From assembly GCA_036346395.1 (NCBI GenBank), contig CM070601.1, forward strand, positions 10,041,763 through 10,105,762: a DNA stretch of 64,000 nucleotides. Direction: 5' to 3'. The stretch is from Hsuehochloa calcarea. Lineage: Eukaryota > Streptophyta > Magnoliopsida > Poales > Poaceae. Under the pieces are notes generated by a model. It saw only the letters and a program-made list of their open reading frames with translations. It had not been told where the DNA came from and ran no database searches. Shown piece by piece: positions 33,960-45,900 of this stretch. Within the stretch, counting starts at the first letter, position 1, and every line of letters begins with the position of its first letter. The translations under genes were made by a program, and so were the position numbers.

Positions 33960-34400
33960 CCCTTGAGGACAGTAATGACTTGTTTGATGCCGTTTAACGC
34001 AATTAACAATATTTAACGACAACTAACGATTATTAACGATGACTAACGCAATTGACGAGACTTACTGTAATTAACGATAACTACCGTAATTGACGATAAT
34101 TAATTGCAATTAATGATGATTAACACAATTGACTGCAATGAACGATGACTACCACAATTGATCGCATTCAACGATAATATAACACAAACAACACAATATA
34201 CTGCAATTAACGACAATTAGGGCAATAAAGTGTAATTAATGTATTTAACGACAATTATTACAACAAATAATTATTAAAACAATTATTAATATGAATAAAT
34301 ATTATAATAAACAATTATTACATAAATAATTATAAAACATAATTATCACAGTGAATAATTAATACAACAAATAATTAATAAAATAAATTATTATTACAAA
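33960..34400. repeat. degenerate array of TTAACGA-type units
   Basis: More than 20 imperfect units such as ATTAACGACAA, ACTAACGAT and ATTGACGAT follow one another without a fixed period, grading into AAATAATTA units after 34240. No coding capacity. It looks like a decayed minisatellite inside a larger element. Confidence 0.65.
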
Positions 34401-35618
34401 ACATTAAATTTACAAGAAAAAGGGAAAAAAGAGGCAACGACTAAGGTTTGGGCCGTCACCGGCGGCAGCGCCAGGAGTGGGCCGGGAGTGGAGTTGGGCG
34501 GCGGGTTGAGGAGGAGGTCGCGATAGGGCCGGCCAGGGGTAGAGGGGAGGCGGCGGTGGGAGGAGGTGGAGGAGGCGGCCACGAGGAGAGGAGAAGGGAG
34601 CGGTGCGGGAGGAGGGGTGGGCAAGATCCAGATATGGATTTGGCGACACCAGCGCAGGGGAGGAGGGAGGAGGACGCAACAGCGTGGGAGGAGTATACGG
34701 CGGGGGAGGAAGATGAGGTGGGCGCTGGGGGAGGAGGGAGCCGGTGAGGAGGTGAGCGGGCGGGGGAGGAGGAGGAGGTGGGCGCCAGGGGAGGGGGCAG
34801 CCAACGAAAGGGTTTGAGGCCTTTTTATTCAGTGGCAATGATTGGTAATTTACCCCCAACTTCGGGGGTAAATACAGAATGTGGGTTGCGGGAAGCTGCG
34901 GAAGCTCCCCGTGGGTGGTTTTTGGCTTCCGCACGTTGTAACGCGAAGTGGCTACGAAATTTTTTGGTGTTTGGAATGACTTTTGGCTTTTTAAGTGAAA
35001 AGCCGAAGCCGTTCCAAACACCCCCTAAAGCCAGCTTTTGCTTCCAAAAAACTAGAAACCCCTAAAACACCTCTATTTCACAAATGCTTTTGGTGTAAGC
35101 CACAGCTACAACCAAAGCTGGCAGAGATGTGCTTTTGGTGGGTTCAGTTTAGGACATTACCACTAGAAGTTGGTGAAAATTACCAACCAAATGCCACACT
35201 ATAAAAACCATCCTCACCCCCGTCTCTCTCCGTCATTATCTTGTTCTCCACCCAACTCCCATTCCGCCTCTGTCGCCTCCCTCGCGTCGACCAGTCGACG
35301 TTTCCCCTCTCCCAACCGCCTTCCAGCCGACTGCTCCCCTCCCCCTCGCCCACCCGCCGTCTGGTCGTCCGCCTCTCCCTCCCTCCCGCCTCGCACTCCG
35401 CCAGCCTCTGGCTCCGCCTGTCGCTTGCTTCCTGCCTCCCCCTCTACCCGTCGCCCGGTCGCCAATGCCGGTTTCTCCCCGTCGCCTGCCTCCCCCTCTG
35501 CCAGGCCTCTATGCTCCTCCCCGACCTCCTCCTCCCTCGCCTCCCCCACCTATCTTTTTATGCCATCATGTTGTTCAGGGAATTGGTTTGAAAAGAGGAA
35601 CATGAAGGGAAATGAGTA
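34401..35618. other. GC-rich low-complexity segment, no supported gene
   Basis: 34440-34800 is a GGAGGAGG-type purine-rich stretch. 35200-35560 is a C-rich stretch with proline/serine frames. Between them are words such as GTTCCAAACACCCCCTAAAG that are common at grass DNA-transposon ends. I cannot define an element. Confidence 0.35.
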
Positions 35619-35827
35619 ATGTGCAACCACACCTCAACTGAGAGCGTTGCCTTCTGTATTTATAGTCTTGCTGATACATTGCTGGACGGTGAACAGTGCA
35701 TACTGAAAATAACCAAAACAATAGATATTACAACAGAGTACCGAACCGATCTCTGAACTAACTGTATATACAATACAACAAACTATAACTGAATTGGTTG
35801 AACATGTGAGGAATATATACGCTAACA
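35619..35827 (-). repeat. 3' LTR (part) of a Copia remnant
   Basis: On the minus strand the LTR starts TGTTAGCGTATATATTCC at 35827, directly after a polypurine tract. It includes ACTATAAATACAG (promoter-like). The far end is not resolved. Confidence 0.6.
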
Positions 35828-35845
35828 TCCTCCCTTAATCTTAAC
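35828..35845 (-). promoter_or_regulatory. polypurine tract of the Copia remnant
   Basis: Minus strand AAGATTAAGGGAGGA immediately before the LTR start, the usual plus-strand priming site. Confidence 0.65.
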
Positions 35846-35929
35846 AGGGCATTGCCATGTTAAGATTGTGCTGAAGAATACTGAACTGTCGGTGTGAAAG
35901 AGGCTTGGTAAGAGTTTTTGCATGCTAAT

Positions 35930-36960
35930 CATGAGTCCTGATGAAGCGATGTCAAGAGCCCAACGTGCCACCCGTTCCCGAACAAAATAAAAATCAATTT
36001 CACTATGTTTGGTACGGCATGAAAAACTGGGTTTGCAGACAAGTACGTAGCCCCAAAATTACCACACCACAGCACGGGCGGCCGAAATTGGAAAACACCA
36101 AGTTCAAAGAGAAGCAACTGTAGCCAAATAAGCTTAGTAGTCGCATTTGCCAGGGCCTTATACTCTGCTTCCATGCTAGACCGATAAACAGACACCTGCT
36201 TGCGCGAGCTCCAGGAGACCAAATTGGGACCAAGGAACACGACAAAGCCATTGGTGGAGCGCCGGTCATCGACACAAGCGACCCAATATGCGTCAGTGAA
36301 AGCACTGAGTAGCAGAGACGATGACTTGTGAATCTTTAGGCCAGCGTTGCTGGAAAACTTTAGATATCGAAGAATTCGTTTGACAACCGATCAATGTGCA
36401 TCAGAACGCGCATGAAGGTATTGACCGACCTTGTTCAGGGCGAAAGCAATGTCTGGTCTTGTGATGGTGAGGTTCTGCAATCCACCCACAATACCGTGGT
36501 ACTGAGTAGCATCATAGTCATTCAGAGGTGTTCCACCTTCTTTGGATAATTTGTCAGTGGTGGACATGGGAGTAGAAACTGGATGGCACTCGACCATGTT
36601 GGCTCGCTGGAGTAGTTATGCAATATACTTACGCCGAAGCAGTTGAACTCTGGGGCTATCTGGCACAACTTCAATGTCAAGAAAATAGTGCAGACACCCC
36701 AAATCCTTAATGACAAATTCCTTGTTCAATTGCTGCAGCAAATCATCATAGTTCATGAACGAGAGCTGACAATGATTAAATCATCGACATATATGAGGAC
36801 AAACACAACTGTCCCACCGTGCGTGTAGATGAACATAAAAGCGTCTGCTTTGGATGGTGTAAACCCAATCTCTTGAAGCTTGGAGCTGAACTTGGAGAAC
36901 CATGCTCGCGACGCTTGTTTCAAACCATACATGGCCTTGTTTCAAACCATACCCGGCTTG
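35930..36960 (-). pseudogene. Copia pol remnant: end of RT and RNase H
   Basis: On the minus strand the pieces run in normal Copia order: a scrap of the YGLKQASRAWF block near 36930, FIYVDDL-type catalytic residues (VLIYVDDLIIVS) near 36790, LGCLHYFLDIEV near 36690, HPVSTPMSTTDKLS near 36580, ITRPDIAFALNKVGQYLHAR near 36430, then RNase H with LVSWSSRKQ and MEAEYKALANA near 36180. Stops and shifts break the frame at least four times. All of gag, protease and integrase is missing, so it is a 5'-truncated remnant next to its 3' LTR. Confidence 0.85.
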
Positions 36961-37797
36961 GTTGGTTTCAGCCAGAGGAAGAGAGGGAAAGGAAATGGTT
37001 TGAATTTTTATTTGCGATTCAAAATCAAATTTGAATTTGAATTCAATTTCCAAAATGGTTTTGCACACGATTAAACTTTAAGTTTTTTGCAAATCCAAAA
37101 TCTTGACACAAGGAAATTGTTTTAAATGTTTAGATTGCAAGGCAAAGCTTTTGAAATGCATCCAAAGTTTTTTAAATTCATAAAATTCATGTATTTTTAA
37201 ATTGGAATCAAATTTTGGACTGTTACACTAGCTGCCGCCGATGGGATCCGGTGGCCGGAGTTGTTTTTAATTGGTTTGAATAGGTGTGGGTAAAACATGG
37301 GTAAGTGGGTATTACTCTCGCCAAGCTCAAACTACAGTGGGTATTTTATTTTATTTTACCCATACTACGTGGATATAGGTTTGGATAAGAGTAGTGGGTA
37401 CGAGTGGCAGCCCTGGCCTCAACCCGCCACCACTGCGTTACAAACACCCCCGAAAGAACACCCGAAAGTGAACGGAAACAACCGTTTTTGCTCGTTTTTT
37501 TCTCTCGCTCTTTTCCACGTCGTCAGATCGATTCATCGATCTCCTCGGCCCACTCGGCGTGCACCCGGCTAACCCAACCGCGCACGCACTGACACGGAAC
37601 AAGATTCGATGGAGGGAAGAAACTGAGGAACCGCACCTGCGTCCGCGTGCGACGACCGCTCCGCCCTTTCCATCCGCTGATCCGCTCCTGCCCCCCGGTT
37701 TCGCCGCGTGCCGCTGACCCGGCGGCGAGAAGGGGACCAGAGAGGCCGTTGCGCGCGCTCGCGCCGCGTGGTGCGCTGCTCCAGTACCCGTCCGGGG
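36961..37797. other. upstream region of the Rab gene
   Basis: AT-rich to 37230, then the presumed Rab promoter and a GC-rich 5' leader up to 37797. The motif CTTGTTTCAAACCATAC is present twice at about 36914 and 36937. No clear TATA box is seen. Confidence 0.4.
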
Positions 37798-38953
37798 ATG
37801 GCATACCGGGCGGACGACGACTACGACTACCTTTTCAAGGTGGTGCTTATCGGGGACTCCGGGGTGGGCAAGTCGAACCTGCTCTCGCGCTTCACGCGCA
37901 ACGAGTTCAGCCTCGACTCCAAGTCCACCATCGGCGTCGAGTTCGCCACCCGCAGCATCCACGTCGACGACAAGGTCGTCAAGGCCCAGATCTGGGACAC
38001 CGCCGGCCAAGAAAGGTACCCGACCCAACACCCCTAAATCCGTGTGTGCTCTGTCAGGTTCATCGATCCTCTGTTTGTTAGCAATTGGTATGTCTGTTTC
38101 ATGTTGATCTCTGCAGCTTTGGTTGGTGATCCTTAATTGTTGCAGCGTATGATTGAACTGTCTGGATCATTGAAGGATAAAAGAAAGAGATTGATTTGGA
38201 AGTCTTTCGATTCATAGCCTTGAATAATTGCACCTGCCATGTCTGAGGCTATCACATTGTTAGCAGTAAGCTATTGCTGTCAAAGATTGTGTAGGTCCAT
38301 GAACTAATAGAGACTAGGGTGTTTATACATGGACATCTAGAGCATGGGGTTGGGGAACATGTAAACTGAGGACAAAAAATCATCACCAAAGTGCTGTGCT
38401 AAACATGTAGACTAGTATGTGGCGCGTTATTGTGTGTTGATTGAACGATTACTCATGCGTGTTTGCCATTCAACTATTCCCTGCACAGCAGCTGATCATC
38501 AATTTGTGCTGCTTCTGTAGATACCGAGCTATCACTAGTGCATACTATCGTGGAGCAGTAGGGGCGCTTGTAGTCTATGATGTCACTCGGCATGTCACCT
38601 TCGAGAACGTTGAGAGGTGGCTGAGGGAGCTCAAGGATCACACGGACGCCAACATCGTGATCATGCTTGTGGGGAACAAGGCGGATTTGCGCCACCTCAG
38701 GGCTGTCCCAGCCGAGGATGCGAAAGCATTAGCTGAGAGAGAGAACACCTTCTTCATGGAGACGTCAGCCCTGGAGTCGATGAATGTGGAGGATGCCTTC
38801 ACTCAGGTGCTTACCCAGATCTACCGTGTTGTGAGTAAGAAAACCCTCGACATTGGCGATGATCCTGCTGCTCCCCCAAAGGGGAAGACCATCAATGTCG
38901 GTGCCAAGGATGATGTGTCCGCAGTGAAGAAAACTGCTTGTTGTTCGTCTTAG
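37798..38953 (+). CDS. RABA1: Rab GTPase, RABA1 (Rab11) subfamily
   Basis: Two exons, 37798-38015 and 38521-38953, joined across the Arg codon of GQER, give 216 residues, the normal size. The N-terminus MAYRADDDYDYLFKVVLIGD is that of RABA1. G-box motifs are complete: GDSGVGKS (about residues 19-26), STIGVEF (switch I), DTAGQER (about 67-73), GNKAD (about 127) and ETSAL. The C-terminus ends KKTACCSS, a double-cysteine prenylation site for membrane anchoring. RABA proteins cycle between GTP and GDP forms and guide vesicles from the trans-Golgi and recycling endosome to the plasma membrane or cell plate. The intron after GQE is at the usual place for plant RabA genes. An in-frame ATG at 37708 lies in the GC-rich leader and would add a tail absent from the family. 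The gene appears intact. Confidence 0.95.
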
Positions 38954-40025
38954 CTCGAAAAGATAGAACAGATACCTGAGGTGGTTGATACTATGCAGTA
39001 GGAGTATTCGTGGTTTTACTGCGATCATAGTCCTTGTCTGTATTCATGTGCCACGAAGTGTCTCATGCTCATTTTGCCATTTGATACATTAATTCATTCA
39101 GGACTTCAGCTTGCTGGTGACACAGTTGCACTGCCTTCACAGTTTGTTTGCTCTGCTAGACTGCTACCATGTTGAAATTTTCCTCTTATGAGGGTGGTAA
39201 GTTGCACCACGATTCTCCGATTTTTCTCCCGCTATCCTTGCGTTGTATCGACATGCTTGGCACGGAAAATTGTTACTGTGCGAAATATTTTTTTGAGCCA
39301 CCATCATTAGCAAAGCACCTGGACGTGACGGCGTATTTAGTACTGCATGTGATTTGAAGTTGAACCTGGAATGAATTGACACAATTCAGAGTACCGTGGA
39401 ACTGAGCACCACAGGAGATTGCGTAATGCAATGAGAACGATTCTCATTGCTTGCCTTGCTTCGGCATTTCGAGCTCACATCACGAGATGTACTGCAGATG
39501 TAAGACACTGCTCGTAACCACAGTAGAAAGACACGAACACTCGAACAGCTCGTGCTGCTTTAACATCACCTCCCACAATAGAGAATAGACTATAGGATGA
39601 TTCACCAAGGAGCGACCTGCTTTAAGAAAACGAGTATTACTCAAATGAAAAAACGATCACTGCGGAACCAGGAAAACTCTTTTAGCTCTTTGAATTCAGA
39701 ATATACAGAAGAACTATTGAGTCCTCGATTTTTTTTTTAAAAAAAAAGTAAAGATAAATACAATGTACATTGTACAATGGGGGGAAGAAAAAGGAGCGAT
39801 CTAGCAATGCCATCATGAGCGCTGTTCACGCACCATGGGGCATTTAATGTCTAATAAACAGTCTACAAAATGAACGATTCTGGCTGTACAGTTTTAGGAA
39901 GCTCAGTTATGTCCACAACAAAGCGAACGGCAAATACAGGAAACACCATTATCCAGCATGTCTTATGTACAAAATTGAGCTGAGTTTTTGTCGCGGTAAA
40001 TAACCAATAATGTTATTGGCATCCA
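38954..40025. other. 3' ends of the converging Rab and RING genes
   Basis: The Rab (plus) and RING (minus) genes converge here, so this space should hold both 3' UTRs. No other gene is seen. A T/A homopolymer pair lies at 39730-39749. Confidence 0.5.
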
Positions 40026-42996
40026 TCATCCGTTTCTTCTATCTGCTGACAAAGCTGTTGTCTTGCAGATGGGGCACAAGTTCTTCACCATCAACCACTG
40101 CTTTATGCACATGGCATGGTACCTGTGACCGCAATCAAGGGTTCCTACAAGTTCTGTAGCTTTATACTCTTCCTGCAAGACACAGGGCAAACACACTTTA
40201 TAAACAAGAAAAAACTATTCGCTGGCGAAATATATATTTGGCTACCTCACTGTCGAATGTCAAATGTGACAAAAAGGGTATGTTCACTACTTCGCTGTTT
40301 TAAGTAAAAGCAGTGCTTAGATCATTACATAAAGGTTATCCTTATGGGACAACCATGATATTCATCATGGAACTGATAACTGGCCACTGATTTACAAATT
40401 TTACAGATTGAAATTCTGTATTGAATATGGCAAGAGATTAATGTTAAAGGAAAAGGACCTGGCATATTATGCAAGCATCATTCTCCACAGACGACTGATC
40501 AGACATGTAAGCTGCTCCTGGAACATAAAAACTTGACCTCAGATTTTCTTGGATGTAGCTTTCTTTCAAACCGGTATTGACATCTCCAATCTGCTCTTCC
40601 AATGCTACAAGCTCCTGTTGGAGAAGCAAACACCGCATTTTATCAGTTACATGTAGACTCAGAAGAAGTGCAGTCTACAAGGAACTCAAAACCCAAAAGA
40701 GCTGGCATTCCGTTCCGTACCTCATAAGTCATGCTGTCTGTATCTAGCCGCATATCTCTGTGTTGATCAATAGCATGCCCTGCTTCATAAAGTCTTGAAA
40801 GATTCATCAATGTAGCATTCTGTAGGGACATATTGATTACTTCAGATACCCATATTCAATAGGAAATCATTCATAAAGAGTAGGTTCAGCTATGTAGAAT
40901 ATGCAGTTTTAATGAGGGAAGGATGTCATTTTTTATGTCTACGTTTACGTAGCAAGAACAAAACTTAGTAGTAGGTATTTATGTCCAACTAGAGGCAGCA
41001 GGCAGCCGCACTAAATGACAACATGTGATTCACATATCACAGTGATGAAAATAATTGTTTCATTTATCTTGGCCAAAATTAAGAGAGAGTTATTCTGGCA
41101 ACAAAGATTGCAGTGAAAAGGTACATACGGTAAAAGGTTCGCTAAAAATGTCAGGGAATTTGATTTCTGGAACTTGATGACCAACACATATTTTAAAGCA
41201 TTTCAAATACAAGAACATCTTCAAAACTTCAACAACTACGAAAAACTATAATGGGCAATATTTTCTTGAAAAAAAATATCTCAGCGATTTGCAGCTAAAT
41301 TCTTACATCCATTATACTTGTAGCGCTACCCTGTTTGAAAAATGAAATTGTGTAGCATGAGTGGAGCATTCATATCCTTGCAGAACCAAGGATTCAAGTC
41401 CAAATGGTAAATGCAAACTGCTAAAACATCTTCAGTGCTTCCCGAGAAAGACCACGGTAGACATAACAAAGTATTCTAGGAAGGTATATTTTATAGCATT
41501 CATCATGTAATTAGTAGTCACATGCATGTCGTCATTCCAGGAGGAAAACAGAGTGGAAATGTGAAGTCACCTCATATGGCAGAATTCTTAAATTCCCATT
41601 GTTAACTTGGTTTGTCAGAAATGGATGCATTGGAGGCCCAAAAGTATGCCCAGAATTGGATGCGAAAGCCAGGATTCTTGGATCCAAGGGGAGGCCAGTG
41701 CCAGAAGGATTTACACCATGCGCTACATTGTTAATGAGGCCCTGTCGATGAGGTGTTTGCATTTGAATATGATTAAGTAGAGCAGGAGCTGGCATGCTAT
41801 GCACAGGATTCTGGCGGAATTGAGGTAAAGGCCCAAGATGAATGGCAGAAGCGCCAGTTTGATAATCATGAAGACTTCCATTTGGCATGTCTATGGTTCC
41901 TGAATGGACAAATTGACCTGTTAAAAGCAAGACTTTGCAGTTACCTCTCCAAATCTCATACTCGTAGATTTCCGTTCTATGGCCAGGCCATGAATTACCA
42001 AAAATTTATTGTTAGTCTAACTAGTGAAGCTACCAAAAATCTGAACCGCTACTTCAGCAATCCAAATACACTGCCAGCCATGGAATAGTCCCTCCAATCA
42101 TCATATAGCAAACCATCAAAACAACTTTCATTTATCTTTATTCAAAAGGTTTACTTACCTGGAGGATTGGCCACTGCATTGCTGTATTCCCAGTGTGGTA
42201 CTGGTACTCCATCAGCAATACCGTTTGCAGCCTGTGAAATCCATGTGTTGCACCGGCCCATGTGACCAGCTGGAAATACATAGTTACCATGACGTACCAA
42301 TTCCTGGTGAGCAGCCATTGAATTGGACCAGTTTGGTCCATCTGCAGAAGATCCTTCTGAGAATGGGCAACCATCACCATGGTACACTGGTGGGTTGGAA
42401 GCTGCAGCATTGGGCAAACCATGTGATTCAAATGAAGCATTCCATGGCCCATGTGCAGGATTCCGAGGCACATGAGCAGATGAACTTGAGCTTGTAAACC
42501 CATGAACAAAATGATGGCCACCCTCAACTACTTCATTTTTTCTTTTGTTGAATTCTCTAGTGCTATCACCAAAATTGCCACTGCTGCCACTCTCATGCAC
42601 AGTTCCTGTGACAACTTGATGATGTAAAGGTGACTGTAGTGGATTGCCCAATCTAAAACTTTGAGTCTGAGGAACATATCTGTTCACAGCTGTTGTTGAC
42701 ATGCAGGGATTGTACATAGTAGATGGGTAGAAAAAACTCGGATCAACTCCTACATGTGGGTATGGATTCTGAACATGTTGGTGCTGGTTATTAATGCTCT
42801 CGTAGTAATTCCTCAAATCACAGATACAAACATTAGTAGTATTTTCTGGAGCCCCGACAGCAACTTGCACACCCAGGTTGGATAAATCACTCCCAGTGCT
42901 TCCATAATACAAACTTTCAGGTTGAACTTGGACAGGTCCTCGCTCTGATTCAAGATTAGCAGCCTGATTTGTCCACACCATATTTCTATGTGACAT
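40026..42996 (-). CDS. RING-H2 E3 ubiquitin ligase, HIP1/ZFP1-like
   Basis: Six coding exons on the minus strand: 42996-42159, 41899-41571, 41330-41307 (only 24 bp), 40819-40721, 40614-40459 and 40172-40026. All joins are GT-AG and sum to exactly 531 codons, so the model is in frame. The start MSHRNMVWTNQ is like the MGHRN start of plant HIP1/ZFP1-type proteins. The first 400 residues are Ser/Asn/His/Pro-rich and probably disordered. Toward the end come DQHRDMRLDTDSMTYE and LEEQIGDVNTGL, conserved in this family, then the RING-H2 domain (CIIC at about 478, CGHRYHAMC, CPIC). RING-H2 domains bind E2 enzymes and transfer ubiquitin. The substrate is unknown. An untranslated first exon is likely about 5.4 kb upstream. 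Confidence 0.9.
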
Positions 42997-45900
42997 AATG
43001 CGAACTGCTATTTCCTTTGCGTAGGAGAATTTCAGCAAGTTGGATCAACAACTATGCATTATCATTACCTCTTCCTGCATATCAGATTAACCAAATTTCG
43101 TTAGCACAATAGCACTCAGTTCAAGCTGCGTATGTACACATGCAAAATGCAGAGAAAGCATGTCTTTTTTAATTAGTTGTGGTAGAAGACAAGAACATTC
43201 TCAGAGATATGCCAAAGATTGAGAACGAAAGGGGTCATTTGCATTCCGGCCACAGCAGAAGCAGATTGAACAAACAAAATAGCTTACGCGTTCTGGACAT
43301 ATTAGGTTGACCGCTAAGAAACAGAAGATCTCGAATGAACATAGACGAACAAAATAGCTTACGCCTCAACTACCAGAATTACAGCCTTACAAGCAAACAG
43401 AAATATTTGTCAGGTTTCTCTCTTAAAAAAATATTTTGTCAAGTGGAAACTGTTTACTAAAGGCACCATATCACATTGTGTCATATATCATTTTGCAGAA
43501 ATATATTAAACATGCAACTCAAGTTTCACGTTTCGACAGCATCAGGCCACTATGATCTGTGATAGTATATGCTTATTTGTTCAAACAAAGCTATCTCTCA
43601 ATTTAACCATGTTTATGCACAATCATTTGTTCATATATTTCTACAAGTGAAATCGTTCACAGCATCAAATCATCAATTGTGAAAACTATATCGGGATTTC
43701 CAGTAATATAATCAAGGTAAGTTTTGCATCATTGAGTTACTCATTTATTTGCCTCCAGGTGGGTTATTATGTTCCAAAAGGAACATCTATATAATTTCCA
43801 ACTAAATGGCATTGACCACTGAATGCACTATTTCCATGTCTACCAGGAATAAATGGTTTGCCAAAACAGACGGCTTGGGTTTTATGTGACTTGTGAAAAA
43901 TTCAAATTGATTTAGGACCTTCTATGCCCAGTCTAACCAAGGGTAGGCAGAAATGGGCCAAAAGATGTCTTTTGACTATGGCCTTTGGGCTAATTCCTAA
44001 CCTAATTGTCAATCGCCCACCTAACCAGTTTCTCGAACAATGGTAGAGTAGTGGACGCGCGACTAATGCTAAGGCAGGGCGATGTAGGCAGTGACTAATA
44101 CACAACAATCAAGTCAATAGCGCCCATGAATCGGCCCACGGACGCCAAAAACTTCCCATATTGCTACTGCTACCGGCACACACTATTAATCTTCTATAGC
44201 TTCGGTAGCCCTAAGGGACCTATAAGGAACTTGCCCGACCCGCCCAATGCTGAATCCATCCCTGGTCCCGAACCCCTGATAGACTGGTTACTACCACTTA
44301 CAGACCAATAGATGCTGACCAGTGGCCACTTAGCGGCATCCAGTTGAAACTGATTTTCTAAAGCCTTGCATGCAGTTACGAGGTAATTATAGCTAGTTTG
44401 ATAGTTTTCAAATATTTGTATAGTCAAATATTAGGCCTCAAGTATAATTAACAGTCCCAAAAGCAAACCTAAAAGACTTCAGTAGCTTATGATAGCCTGG
44501 GTATGATGTCCTCTTGCATGGTGGTGCACACAACAACTGCTATAATGTGGGATTTTTGGTATGGAATTGTTTGGTCTGAACAGAATTCCAGGATTCGATC
44601 ACAGGTGGAGTGTACAGCCCATAACAAATTGAACAGTTATTACAGAAAATGAATATATGAATATATTGGTGATGAAGATGGTATGAGAACGTAAAACAAC
44701 ACATTCCGATACAGAGCTTCAGCCTTGTTAGACCTCACACTACCATAACTCGAGTGGTTTTTGCAATACAAAGTTTTAGAATGGAAAGGTTTACGCCACT
44801 GTACGGTTTCACTGGACAGGGTTGGTCCACTCATCTCTCCTACAAAATACGCAACAAGACACGGTGGAAAAGAGAGCAGATCAGTTGGCCTTCACATTTT
44901 CAAGGATAAAAATGAAAAATATATCTTACGTGTTAGTAATACAGAAGATTGTCACTTAACAAAATCCTTATTTCGGATACATCAATTGATAAATTTATAT
45001 CTTTATGAAAATCAAACACAATATCAACTTAGATGTAAAATTCGAAACATGCAAAAAGTAGGCATATCTAATACATTTGTTGGTTAGATAGGTCTATCTT
45101 GCTTAGAAGGGTTCATGATACTTAAGGCCTAAAAGTTACACACAAGATGACCGCCTAGCATGATTCACAATGCATAGGGCTTGCGTCACTTGAGAAAACC
45201 ATCCCTGTATAAAGCTTATGTACCAAGTACATATAATTTCTTCAATTTCGTTCCCTCAAGTAATCCATTGCAAAGTTCAGTTAACGAGCCTTCTGCCTTC
45301 CGCTCCAAGAGTACCTCATACAACAGTTGAATGTCAGACACATCTATGTTCTCAGCTAACCTTCTTCTTGTAAGAGACCAAGTTGTCCTCAAACTGCAGC
45401 CCTCTGGCGCTTACTTGCCACCTAACTTACTAATTTTTAGATCATCCAGCAATATTAACTGTCCAAACTCAAGAAATGTAATCTCGAAAGCATTGACACA
45501 AATTATTTTTCCATATATCCGATGATGAATCATCACTTTCAGATTCATAGCCTATGTGCCAATGAAATTTTAATAGTATGGAAGAGATAACAGTGATAAA
45601 CAACAATGGCACCATGGTGACATGCACAAGTGATTTTAGAGTCTTGTAAGTGTAACTGTAAAGTAACACCATGCCCAAGTTTAGGCACAGCTGCTCCCAA
45701 CAACAGTCCCAAGTATTCCAATTATAAGATCATATTAATGCCATCTAATTGTATACTGCTCTTAATACATATAAATATATAATGCATATTAAAATTTCTA
45801 GCTGAATGCAGAACCAAAAGAAATAATACACAACATTAATCAGAATACAGAAATGTTTGTTATATTTGGATATGTTTAAATGGACATAATTCAATTTCAA

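Noticed and set aside
34394..35021. Proline/serine-rich frames up to about 200 codons
   Set aside because: They arise from GGAGGAGG-type low complexity, with no domain and no splice pattern.
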